Source: Acidimicrobiia bacterium (GTDB lineage Bacteria; Actinomycetota; Acidimicrobiia; Acidimicrobiales; Ilumatobacteraceae). Taken from it: 5,285 nucleotides of DNA. Positions 1 to 5,285 of this stretch are shown piece by piece (the stretch's first letter is position 1; every line of letters starts with the position of its first letter). Under the pieces are notes generated by a model. The model had not been told where the DNA came from, ran no database searches, and saw only the letters and a list, made by a program, of their open reading frames with translations. The position numbers were made by a program, and so were the translations under genes. The stretch lies in NCBI GenBank assembly GCA_030425785.1, contig JAUHYJ010000305.1, forward strand, positions 1 through 5,285. Direction: 5' to 3'.

Positions 1-1
1 G

Positions 2-445
2 CTCGACGAGACCATGCCGGGCTGGCCGCTCTGGTTGCTGCGATTCGAGTGCTCGCTCGTCTACGCGGCGTCGGGGTGCAGCAAGCTCGTCGATCCCGAC
101 TGGTTCGGCGGCACCGTCACATGGGGTCGCGTCACCCTCGGCGAGGCGATGATCCGCGACTCGATCCTGCCGGCCGCCGTGCAGGACCTCCTCCTCGACC
201 GCTCGTTCCACACCGTCGCCGCCAAGGTCGTCGTGCTCACCGAGCTGTTCATCGCCGGCGGATTGTGGTGGCGACGGACCCGCCCGTGGGCGGTCGCCGT
301 CGCCGTCGCGTTCCACGTCTCGATCGAGGTCAGCGCCCAGGTGCAGTCGTTCTCGTACCTCGCCGTCGTCGTGCTGGTCGTGTGGGCCGACCCCGACCTG
401 AGGTACTCGATCGCCGGGCGACGAGTTCGTAGGGTGTCGACGTGA
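2..445 (+). CDS. HTTM-domain (vitamin K-dependent carboxylase-like) membrane protein, 5'-truncated by window edge
   Basis: The frame is open to the left edge, so the true start lies outside the window; the first ATG inside it (14) falls within the conserved domain and is unlikely to be the start. Numbering from that ATG, a hydrophobic helix at about 4-22 carries LLRFECSLVY and a following Lys24, then a W30-G pair. Further helices lie at about 68-86 and 92-124, with W85-R-R-T-R before FH (100-101) and SFS near 112-114. This order (LLR...Y...K, W..G, TR...FH, FS, terminal acidic/proline end) is the pattern of the HTTM family, the membrane part of vitamin K-dependent gamma-carboxylase. What is visible is the C-terminal half only, so carboxylase activity cannot be judged; bacterial HTTM proteins mostly have no known substrate. 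It ends in a GTGA overlap with the next gene, so the two are probably translated together. Confidence 0.72.
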   Translation, partial: LDETMPGWPLWLLRFECSLVYAASGCSKLVDPDWFGGTVTWGRVTLGEAMIRDSILPAAVQDLLLDRSFHTVAAKVVVLTELFIAGGLWWRRTRPWAVAVAVAFHVSIEVSAQVQSFSYLAVVVLVVWADPDLRYSIAGRRVRRVST

Positions 446-2214
446 TCCCCCTCCGTCGACGTCTGATCGGGACCACTGCGTTCTCGTTCGGCGCGGTGGC
501 GATCGCGTTCGGTGTCGCCGCGCCGCCCGAACGCTGTCCCGACCTGACGGTCGAGCGCACGCGTGCAGCCGCCGACGCCGCGACCGACTGGATCGTCGAC
601 AACCAGCTCGAGGACGGGCGGTTCCTCTACGAGTACGACCGCAGCACCGACACCGTCAGCGACGACTACAACGAGGTCCGCCACGCCGGCGTCATGTCGT
701 CGCTGTACCAGGCGGCGGCCCGCGGCCACGACGGCGCGCTCGCCGCGGCCGACCGAGGTCTGGTGTGGGCCGAGGACCATCTCGTCGAGCGCGACGACTG
801 GATCGGCATGACCGACTCGAGCCGACTCTCGGCCGGCACCAACGCCCTCCTGCTGGCAGCGCTGACCGAGCGGCGGGTCGACACCGGCGACGATCGCCAC
901 GACGAGTTGATGCGGGGCCTGGCGCGCTTCCTCGTCAGCCAGGTCGAGCCGTCCGGTGCGCTCCTCGCCTACTACGACCTGCGCGACGACGCGCCCGAGG
1001 CCGACACGTACTCGATCTACTACACCGGCGAGGCGTACTGGGCGCTCGCCTACCTGCACCGCGTCGTCCCGGACGAGGGATGGGGCGCCGTCGCCGACCG
1101 GATGGGGCACTACATGGCGACGGTCCGCGACGACGTCGAGGACATCTGGCCGCCGCTGGCCGACCATTGGGCCGGGTACGGGCTCGCGGACACCGCCGCC
1201 TTCCCCGACCGTCCGGTCGGCGAGCCGCTCACCGATGCGGAGCTCGACTTCGTCCGTCGCCAGGGCGGGTTGTTCGGCCAGCGCATCCGATCGATCAGTC
1301 AGCGCTTCGGCCCCTGGGGCGTCGCGGTGCGCGGCACGTTCACCCCCCGGGGCGGCGGCTACGGCGTGTTCGGCGAGGGCACGACCGGCCTGTGGCGGGC
1401 TGCCCAGCTCGACGATCGGCTCGCCCCCGAGCGGAACACGATCGCCGACCGGGCCACGTGCATCGCCGGCCTCGCGATCGAGGCCCAGGTGACGGACGCC
1501 GAGGCCGCAGATCATCCCGACCCGGCCAAGGCGCGTGGCGCCTGGTTCATCGACGACACCACCCGAATGGACGACCAGCAACACGCTCTGAGCGGACTCC
1601 TCATGACGATCCCCATCCTCGAATCCGTCCCCGAACCGGCGAGCAGCGGCCACCCGGCGCCCATGTGGGCGCTGTGGCTCGTCGTCGTCGTCGGCACCAT
1701 CCAACCGATCCGGATCGCGCTCGGTGCACCGACCGGCACCGATCGCGTCCGCCGCGCGGCCGTCGGCGTCGTCGCCGGAGCGGCGGGGTTGTTCGCGCTC
1801 GGTGCGCTGAGCGGGGTCCTGCTCGAGGCGATCGGCGTCAGCCGCCCGGCGATGCGGCTCGGCGCCGCCGCCCTGTGTCTACTGTCGGCGGGCGTCGACT
1901 TCGCCGCGCCGCGCCCACCGCCGCCGGACGACGCGCCGAGTGGCGTCGCCCGCTGGCTCGTGCCGGTGGCGGTGCCGCTGACCCTGCGGCCGGCGATGCT
2001 CGTCGCCGGCTGGAGCGTGGTCGCCGACCACAGCCTGCCGTTCTACGGGCTCGCATTGACGGTGACGGCGGTCGCAGCGATCGCTGCCGTCGCACTGATC
2101 ACCGGGGACCCCGACCGCGAACCGTCGTTGATCGTCTGGGGGTCGCGCCTGCTCAGCGCCGCCGCGGTCGTCGCGTCCGTCGCGCTCATCGCGGACTCGG
2201 TCTTCGACCTCTGA
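442..2214 (+). CDS. Membrane-anchored alpha/alpha-toroid protein fused to a MarC-like membrane domain
   Basis: A 590-aa protein starting at GTG 442, which overlaps the previous stop codon; AGGG at 431-434 sits 7 bases upstream. Residues 1-9 are basic and 10-28 hydrophobic, a signal anchor. Residues about 38-395 are helical-hairpin repeats typical of alpha/alpha toroids (six-hairpin glycosidase or prenyltransferase/squalene-oxidase-like folds): compare EDGRFLYEYD (57-66) with PSGALLAYYD (170-179). Other motifs are DDYNEVRHAG (74-83), YYTGEAYWALAYL (193-205) and GYGVFGEGTTGLWRA (306-320). Residues 408-590 form six membrane segments in two sets of three. QPIRIAL (421-427), IGVSRPAMRL (464-473) and VPVAVPL (507-513) match the positions of the MarC (UPF0056) signatures NPIG.LP, GIS.PAFRI and .PLA.PLL. 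MarC proteins are about 200 aa, fitting this half. The MarC GPG motif is replaced by RPA (516-518). Substrate and function are unknown; the toroid is inferred to lie outside the membrane. Confidence 0.7.
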   Translation: MIPLRRRLIGTTAFSFGAVAIAFGVAAPPERCPDLTVERTRAAADAATDWIVDNQLEDGRFLYEYDRSTDTVSDDYNEVRHAGVMSSLYQAAARGHDGALAAADRGLVWAEDHLVERDDWIGMTDSSRLSAGTNALLLAALTERRVDTGDDRHDELMRGLARFLVSQVEPSGALLAYYDLRDDAPEADTYSIYYTGEAYWALAYLHRVVPDEGWGAVADRMGHYMATVRDDVEDIWPPLADHWAGYGLADTAAFPDRPVGEPLTDAELDFVRRQGGLFGQRIRSISQRFGPWGVAVRGTFTPRGGGYGVFGEGTTGLWRAAQLDDRLAPERNTIADRATCIAGLAIEAQVTDAEAADHPDPAKARGAWFIDDTTRMDDQQHALSGLLMTIPILESVPEPASSGHPAPMWALWLVVVVGTIQPIRIALGAPTGTDRVRRAAVGVVAGAAGLFALGALSGVLLEAIGVSRPAMRLGAAALCLLSAGVDFAAPRPPPPDDAPSGVARWLVPVAVPLTLRPAMLVAGWSVVADHSLPFYGLALTVTAVAAIAAVALITGDPDREPSLIVWGSRLLSAAAVVASVALIADSVFDL

Positions 2215-2232
2215 GCGACGCTGGCGCCGGTC

Positions 2233-3009
2233 TCAGTCGGCGAGATCGACGATGACCGGCGCGTGGTCGCTCGGCTGCTTGCCCTTGCGGGCGTTGCGGT
2301 CGATCACACACCACTCGAGCCGGTCGGCGACCGACGCCGTGCCGAGCACGTGGTCGATCCGCATGCCGCGGCCCTGGTGGAAGTCGCCGCCCCGGTAGTC
2401 CCACCACGAGAACACCCGGTCGGCATCGGGGTGCTGGCGCCGGAACAGGTCGACGAGGCCCCAGTCGACCAGTGCGTCGAAGCGGTCGCGCTCGGGCCGG
2501 CTGACGTGGGTGGCACCGGCGAACTTCTTCGGGTCGTGCACGTCGACGTCGGCCGGCGCGATGTTGAAGTCGCCGGTGACGATCACGGCGCCGCTCGCCG
2601 ACGACTCCGCGTCGAGGTGCTCGACCAACCGGTCGAGCCAGCTGAGCTTGTACGCGTAGTGATCGTCGTCGAGCGAACGGCCGTTCGGCACGTAGCAGCA
2701 GGAGATGCGCACGCCGCCACACGTCGCGGTGAGGATGCGAGCGTCGGGGTCGGGTTCGATGCCGTCGGCGAAGTTGGCGACCACGTCGTCGATCCCGACC
2801 TTCGAGATGATGGCGACACCGTTCCACTGGCCCTGGCCGAAGTGGGCGCACTCGTATCCCATCGCCTCGAACGTCAACGCCGGGAAGGCGTCGTCGGCGA
2901 GCTTGGTCTCCTGCATGCACAGCACGTCCGGCTGCACCTCGGCGACCCATTCCTCGACGCGCTCGAGGCGGGCGCGCAGCGAGTTCACGTTCCAGGTGAC
3001 GACCCTCAT
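2233..3009 (-). CDS. xthA: Exodeoxyribonuclease III (AP endonuclease, ExoIII/XthA family)
   Basis: A 258-aa protein, close to the 268 aa of E. coli ExoIII. The family cleaves DNA at abasic sites and removes 3' blocking groups in base excision repair, acting in the cytoplasm with Mg2+. The endonuclease/exonuclease/phosphatase fold is complete: WNVNSLR with Asn7, QETK with Glu34, YVPNG with Tyr106, GDFN with Asp147 and Asn149, RIDH with Asp219-His220, and SDHAP with Asp248-His249. Each aligns with a known catalytic residue of E. coli ExoIII (N7, E34, Y109, D151, N153, D258, H259). The ATG at 3009 is chosen because the family begins almost exactly at this MRVVTWNVNS motif and GAGG lies 8 bases upstream (3021-3018), overlapping the stop codon of the preceding gene. 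The gap to that gene is 10 bases, so the two are almost certainly co-transcribed and may be coupled. No residue looks missing. Confidence 0.96.
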   Translation of the reverse strand: MRVVTWNVNSLRARLERVEEWVAEVQPDVLCMQETKLADDAFPALTFEAMGYECAHFGQGQWNGVAIISKVGIDDVVANFADGIEPDPDARILTATCGGVRISCCYVPNGRSLDDDHYAYKLSWLDRLVEHLDAESSASGAVIVTGDFNIAPADVDVHDPKKFAGATHVSRPERDRFDALVDWGLVDLFRRQHPDADRVFSWWDYRGGDFHQGRGMRIDHVLGTASVADRLEWCVIDRNARKGKQPSDHAPVIVDLAD

Positions 3010-3019
3010 GCGCCGAGCC

Positions 3020-4375
3020 TCACGAGTCGTCCTGGGCGCCCGCCGACTTCTTGGCGGCCCGCTTCTTCGCCGGCGCCTTCTTGGCCGCCGACTTCTTCGC
3101 CGCCGACTTCTTGGCGGCCCGCTTCTTCGCGGGCGCCTTCTTGGCCGCCGACTTCTTGGCCGTCGACTTCTTGGCCGCCGGCTTCTTGGCCGCGGACTTC
3201 TTGGTGCTCCGCCGGCGGGCCGCCGCCTTCTTCTTCGGAGGCGGCGCGTCGTCGGTCGCGTCGTCGGTCGCATCGTCGGCTGGGGACTGGTCGGCCGGTG
3301 CGTCGTCGCTCCGGTCGTCCGACGCGTCGGTCGCGGCCCGCTTGGCCGCCGCCTTCGACTTCCGTCGACGCGACGAGCGACTCGTCCGGCCCGTCGCCGG
3401 CTCGTCGGCCGGCGCCTCCGACGACTCGTCCGGCGTGTCGTCGGCCTCGGAGGACTCGTCGGACGACGCGGAGGCCATCGGCGGCAGCGCGCCGTCGACG
3501 CTGCGTCGATCGGGGACGAAGCGTTCGATCACGACCTCGACCGGGTCACCGAGCGTCAGCACCTTGCGGGCACTGGTCGGCGGCGGGTCGGCCATCAGGC
3601 GCAGCGGCAGGTAGACGAGCACGTCGTCGACCTTGGCGTACGCGCCGTGGGACGAGTAGCTGTCGACCACGCCGCTGACCTGCGAACCCACCGGGTACTG
3701 CTCGACGAACTCGAGGAACGGCATCAGCTCGTTGACGTGGTCGGTCGACTTCGGCGCCTCACTGCGCGGCGACTCCTGCTCCGCCGGCTGCTCGGCCGGC
3801 TGCTCGGCCGGCGTGTCCGCCGCCTGCTTCGCGGCGCCCTTCTTGCGCACCCGACGCTTCGCCTGCTCCTTCGAGTCGGTCGGCGAGCCGTCGGACTTGT
3901 TGTTGCGCCTGGCCGCCTTGATCGACTCGCGGCTCTTGGGCCCGCGGACCGGGTTGCGGTCGACGAAGACCCAGCCGACGTGCGGCACCGGCTTGCCGCC
4001 GATGAGGCGGCCGTGGTCGAACAGCCAGCCGTACTCACCGTGGAACTCCTGGAACGAGTCGTTCGAGAGGACACCGGCGCGCGCCTTGTGGGCGATCGCC
4101 AGGATGAAGGCGTCGCCGCGGCCGACCGCACCCGCCGGTGGCGTCACGATCTCGTTGTTGGCGATCGCCTGATCGAAGGCCTTGACCTCCTTCTTGGCGA
4201 TCCGGTGACCGAAGGTCGCGTCGACGACGACCGTCAACTTGTGATCGGGATACTCCGAGCGGAACGCGTCGACCGCCTCGGTCAGCTGGTCGAGGCTCGG
4301 CTTGTCGCGGCCCTCGGTGGCGATGTTCGATCCGTCGACGATGAACAGTTCGGGGAGTTCGTTGTTGTTGGTCAT
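3020..4375 (-). CDS. NYN/Zc3h12a-like (PIN-fold) ribonuclease with S1-like domain and histone-H1-like lysine-rich tail
   Basis: A 451-aa protein in three parts. Residues 9-140 look like the NYN/Zc3h12a PIN-fold nuclease: strand plus FIVDGSN (Asp14), VVVDATFG (Asp52), GRGDAFIL (Asp88) and VLSNDSF (Asp106), the acidic set expected to bind metal. Residues about 226-298 resemble an S1/OB RNA-binding domain (PVGSQVSGVVDSY, HGAYAKVDD, GDPVEVVIERF, RR). Linkers are charged and low-complexity, with EQPA repeats (190-200) and DDAT repeats (368-376). Residues 381-446 are basic, with eleven consecutive KKxxx pentads like histone H1 or the HupB tail. An RNA endonuclease held on nucleic acid is inferred; the target is unknown. 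The ATG is the only reasonable start: an in-frame TGA lies 21 bases upstream. The nearest Shine-Dalgarno match, AAGGA (4394-4390), is 14 bases away, which is long. It precedes xthA in one operon. Confidence 0.8.
   Translation of the reverse strand: MTNNNELPELFIVDGSNIATEGRDKPSLDQLTEAVDAFRSEYPDHKLTVVVDATFGHRIAKKEVKAFDQAIANNEIVTPPAGAVGRGDAFILAIAHKARAGVLSNDSFQEFHGEYGWLFDHGRLIGGKPVPHVGWVFVDRNPVRGPKSRESIKAARRNNKSDGSPTDSKEQAKRRVRKKGAAKQAADTPAEQPAEQPAEQESPRSEAPKSTDHVNELMPFLEFVEQYPVGSQVSGVVDSYSSHGAYAKVDDVLVYLPLRLMADPPPTSARKVLTLGDPVEVVIERFVPDRRSVDGALPPMASASSDESSEADDTPDESSEAPADEPATGRTSRSSRRRKSKAAAKRAATDASDDRSDDAPADQSPADDATDDATDDAPPPKKKAAARRRSTKKSAAKKPAAKKSTAKKSAAKKAPAKKRAAKKSAAKKSAAKKAPAKKRAAKKSAGAQDDS
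3041..3160 (-). repeat. Two tandem 60-bp copies inside the lysine-rich tail coding region
   Basis: Positions 3041-3100 and 3101-3160 are identical except at two bases (3071/3131 and 3098/3158). Each copy encodes four KKxxx pentads, so the 60-bp unit is itself built of 15-bp subunits; looser 15-bp copies continue to about 3200. The unit is a multiple of three, so gain or loss of a copy keeps the reading frame. The near-identity suggests a recent duplication, or selection on both codon and protein level. Confidence 0.9.
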
Positions 4376-4408
4376 GTGGAGTGTGTTGGTCCTTCAGGGC
4401 GCTCGACC

Positions 4409-4432
4409 TGACGCAGCGTGGCGCTGGCGTCA
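4409..4432 (-). other. Stem-loop in the 5' leader of the NYN-ribonuclease operon
   Basis: On the minus strand, TGACGC pairs with GCGTCA and inside it AGCG pairs with CGCT. This gives ten base pairs with one bulged C and a three-base loop (CCA). It lies 34-57 bases before the ATG of the NYN gene. No run of T follows it, so it is not an ordinary intrinsic terminator. If it is transcribed it would be a stable leader hairpin; the promoter has not been located, so that is inference. Confidence 0.45.
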
Positions 4433-4509
4433 CGGGGAATCGGCCCGGCGCCCATGGTAGGTCGCCGGACGCCGCCGCCCACCGATCGGCCTCATCCGTC
4501 GTCACAACG

Positions 4510-4542
4510 GGTGAACCCGAGGTGTGGACGCGGTGAATATCA
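4510..4542. promoter_or_regulatory. Putative PHO box (PhoP/RegX3-type 11-bp direct repeats)
   Basis: Three units follow one another at exactly 11 bases: GGTGAAC-CCGA (4510), GGTGTGG-ACGC (4521) and GGTGAAT-ATCA (4532). Read on the minus strand the outer units are GTTCACC and ATTCACC. Streptomyces PhoP and mycobacterial RegX3 bind direct repeats of an 11-base unit with core GTTCACC. The middle unit keeps only the GGTG part. The site lies in the divergent gap, 104 bases before the start of a secreted 5'-nucleotidase, a type of gene often controlled by phosphate starvation. Which of the two flanking genes it controls cannot be decided from orientation alone; function favours the nucleotidase. 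Confidence 0.5.
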
Positions 4543-4562
4543 CCCGAATCAGCGCGCCCCGA

Positions 4563-4592
4563 CTGTCGCAGAGATGACGAACGTGTTACAAA
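4563..4592 (+). promoter_or_regulatory. Candidate promoter of the 5'-nucleotidase gene
   Basis: TACAAA at 4587-4592 matches the -10 consensus at four of six bases and is preceded by TGT (4584-4586), an extended -10 element. A weak -35, CTGTCG (4563-4568), is 18 bases upstream. Transcription would start near 4599, giving a leader of about 47 bases. The poor -35 would fit an activator-dependent promoter with the PHO-box-like repeats just upstream. Confidence 0.35.
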
Positions 4593-4605
4593 CGGCGTTC
4601 TCACA

Positions 4606-4625
4606 CCGGCGCGACGTTGCGCCGG
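4606..4625 (+). other. Inverted repeat in the 5'-nucleotidase leader
   Basis: CCGGCGC (4606-4612) and GCGCCGG (4619-4625) are perfect 7-base complements around a six-base loop, GACGTT. The hairpin ends 11 bases before GGAGG. No T-run follows. It could be an RNA hairpin near the mRNA 5' end, or a protein-binding palindrome in DNA. GC-rich DNA often yields such arms by chance. Confidence 0.4.
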
Positions 4626-4636
4626 CACGACACCTT

Positions 4637-4642
4637 GGAGGT
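4637..4642 (+). promoter_or_regulatory. Ribosome binding site of the 5'-nucleotidase gene
   Basis: GGAGGT is a full match to the anti-Shine-Dalgarno core and sits three bases (four from GGAGG) before the ATG at 4646. The spacing is slightly short, but this is the strongest such site in the window and it supports the chosen start. Confidence 0.75.
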
Positions 4643-4645
4643 CGA

Positions 4646-5285
4646 ATGTCCCCGACTCAACGCAGCGCCCACCGCGGGCGCCGCCGGATCGGCGCACTGC
4701 TCGCCGCCGGCCTGATTGCCGGAGCCGGCGTCGCTGCGACGACGTCGCTCAGCCCGGTCCAAGCGGCCGAGGGCGACACGGTGCAAATCCTGTCGTTCAA
4801 CGACTACCACGGCCACGTCGAAGACGACACGGCCGGCACGATCGACGGGTCCTTCGAGGGGCCTGCCGCCGGCGGTGGCGAGTACCTGTCCGCCAAGCTC
4901 GCCGAGCTGCGTGACCCGACCGACTCGTTCACCGTCGCCGCCGGCGACCTCATCGGTGGGTCGCCGTTCTTCTCCGGCCGGTTCCACGACGAGCCGTCCG
5001 TCGAGTCACTCAACGAGATGGGCCTCGACTTCTCGGGCATCGGCAACCACGAGTTCGACGAGGGCATCGCCGAGCTCATCCGCATGCAAGAGGGCGGATG
5101 CCATCCCGACGACGGCTGCTACTTCCCCATGGATCCGTACGCCGGCGCCGAGTTCCAGTGGCTGGCCGCCAACGTCGACGGGTCGGCGACGACCGAGCCC
5201 GGCCTCGACACCGCGTTCGAGGCGGCGATCCCGCCGTACACGATCGAGACCGCCGACAACGGCGAGAAGATCGCCTTCATCGGCA
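4646..5285 (+). CDS. Secreted 5'-nucleotidase / 2',3'-cyclic phosphodiesterase-type metallophosphatase, 3'-truncated by window edge
   Basis: Only the first 213 residues are inside the window; family members are usually 500-700 aa or longer. Residues 1-40 are a signal peptide: basic start (RGRRR), hydrophobic core 15-31, and VQA at 38-40 as likely cleavage site, so the enzyme is exported. The UshA-like metallophosphatase domain follows: FNDYHGH with Asp53 and His55, the GGGEYLSAKL segment (76-85), AAGDLIGGSPFF with Asp101, and GIGNHEFDEG with Asn134-His135. These are the two-metal ligands and catalytic pair of the family, which frees phosphate and nucleosides from extracellular nucleotides. 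The C-terminal substrate-specificity domain is not visible. Cys152 and Cys158 lie in a short insertion and may form a disulfide outside the cell. It is divergent from the nuclease operon and preceded by a PHO-box-like repeat, so phosphate-starvation control is plausible. A sugar-hydrolase or other cyclic phosphodiesterase specificity is not excluded. Confidence 0.92.
   Translation, partial: MSPTQRSAHRGRRRIGALLAAGLIAGAGVAATTSLSPVQAAEGDTVQILSFNDYHGHVEDDTAGTIDGSFEGPAAGGGEYLSAKLAELRDPTDSFTVAAGDLIGGSPFFSGRFHDEPSVESLNEMGLDFSGIGNHEFDEGIAELIRMQEGGCHPDDGCYFPMDPYAGAEFQWLAANVDGSATTEPGLDTAFEAAIPPYTIETADNGEKIAFIG

Noticed and set aside
61..1704. Long open frame on the minus strand opposite the HTTM and toroid genes
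   Set aside because: Its translation is rich in Arg, Asp, Gly and Val without recognisable domains and mirrors the plus-strand genes, whose products have clear membrane and family motifs. Long antisense frames are common in high-GC DNA.
2215..2232. Intrinsic terminator between the convergent genes
   Set aside because: Stems are four to six bases at best and no T-run follows on either strand.
3041..3200. Repeat array considered as a CRISPR or intergenic tandem repeat
   Set aside because: The repeats are in frame, with 15-bp units and no unique spacers, and encode a known type of basic tail.
3010..3273. N-terminal extension of xthA by 88 residues to an upstream ATG
   Set aside because: The extension is almost only Arg, Pro and Ser, a frame-shifted reading of the lysine-tail repeats. 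Exonuclease III proteins begin at the MRVVTWN motif, and a Shine-Dalgarno sequence lies right before that ATG.
2263..3678. Plus-strand open frames opposite xthA and the NYN gene, including Phe-Leu-Ala-Ala repeat frames at 3051-3614
   Set aside because: They are complements of the KKxxx-coding repeats and of a well-conserved xthA. The Phe-rich repeats look like membrane helices but arise from the 15-bp repeat read backwards.
4454..4459. TACCAT on the minus strand as a -10 for the nuclease operon
   Set aside because: It fits TANNNT but no reasonable -35 lies 16-19 bases upstream, and such hexamers are frequent.
4508..4544. Two short palindromes (CGGGT-GA-ACCCG and GGTGA-ATA-TCACC) as independent dimer operators
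   Set aside because: Their arms are only five bases with different spacers. The 11-bp direct-repeat reading explains both, so they are treated as part of the PHO-box-like element.

Overview
This is a high-GC window with five densely packed genes and no RNA genes, mobile elements or CRISPR arrays. The base composition, codon use and a probable actinobacterial-type PHO box point to an actinobacterium. An Acidimicrobiia-like (Ilumatobacter-type) source is a guess from general impression, not something shown by the sequence.

Region 1 (2-2214, plus strand) is a two-gene membrane unit. The C-terminal part of an HTTM-domain (vitamin K-dependent carboxylase-like) membrane protein runs in from the left edge. 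It overlaps by four bases (GTGA) a 590-aa protein that joins an N-terminal membrane anchor, an alpha/alpha-toroid domain probably outside the membrane, and a C-terminal six-segment membrane domain resembling the MarC family. The function of the pair is unknown.

Region 2 (2233-4375, minus strand) is a two-gene nuclease operon. The first gene encodes a 451-aa protein with an NYN/Zc3h12a-like (PIN-fold) ribonuclease domain, an S1-like RNA-binding domain and a histone-H1-like KKxxx-repeat tail. Ten bases later comes exodeoxyribonuclease III (xthA), with all its catalytic residues present. The operon converges on region 1 with an 18-base gap and no clear terminator.

Region 3 (4376-4645) is the only sizeable intergenic space and is a divergent control region. 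It holds three GGTG-led units at exact 11-base spacing that resemble a PhoP/RegX3 PHO box, a possible extended -10 promoter, a hairpin in each leader, and a good ribosome binding site for the last gene.

Region 4 (4646-5285, plus strand, cut by the right edge) is the start of a secreted 5'-nucleotidase/2',3'-cyclic phosphodiesterase-type metallophosphatase. A phosphate-scavenging enzyme behind a PHO box makes a coherent Pho-regulon picture. The most unusual items are the NYN-S1-H1-tail protein and the toroid-MarC fusion.
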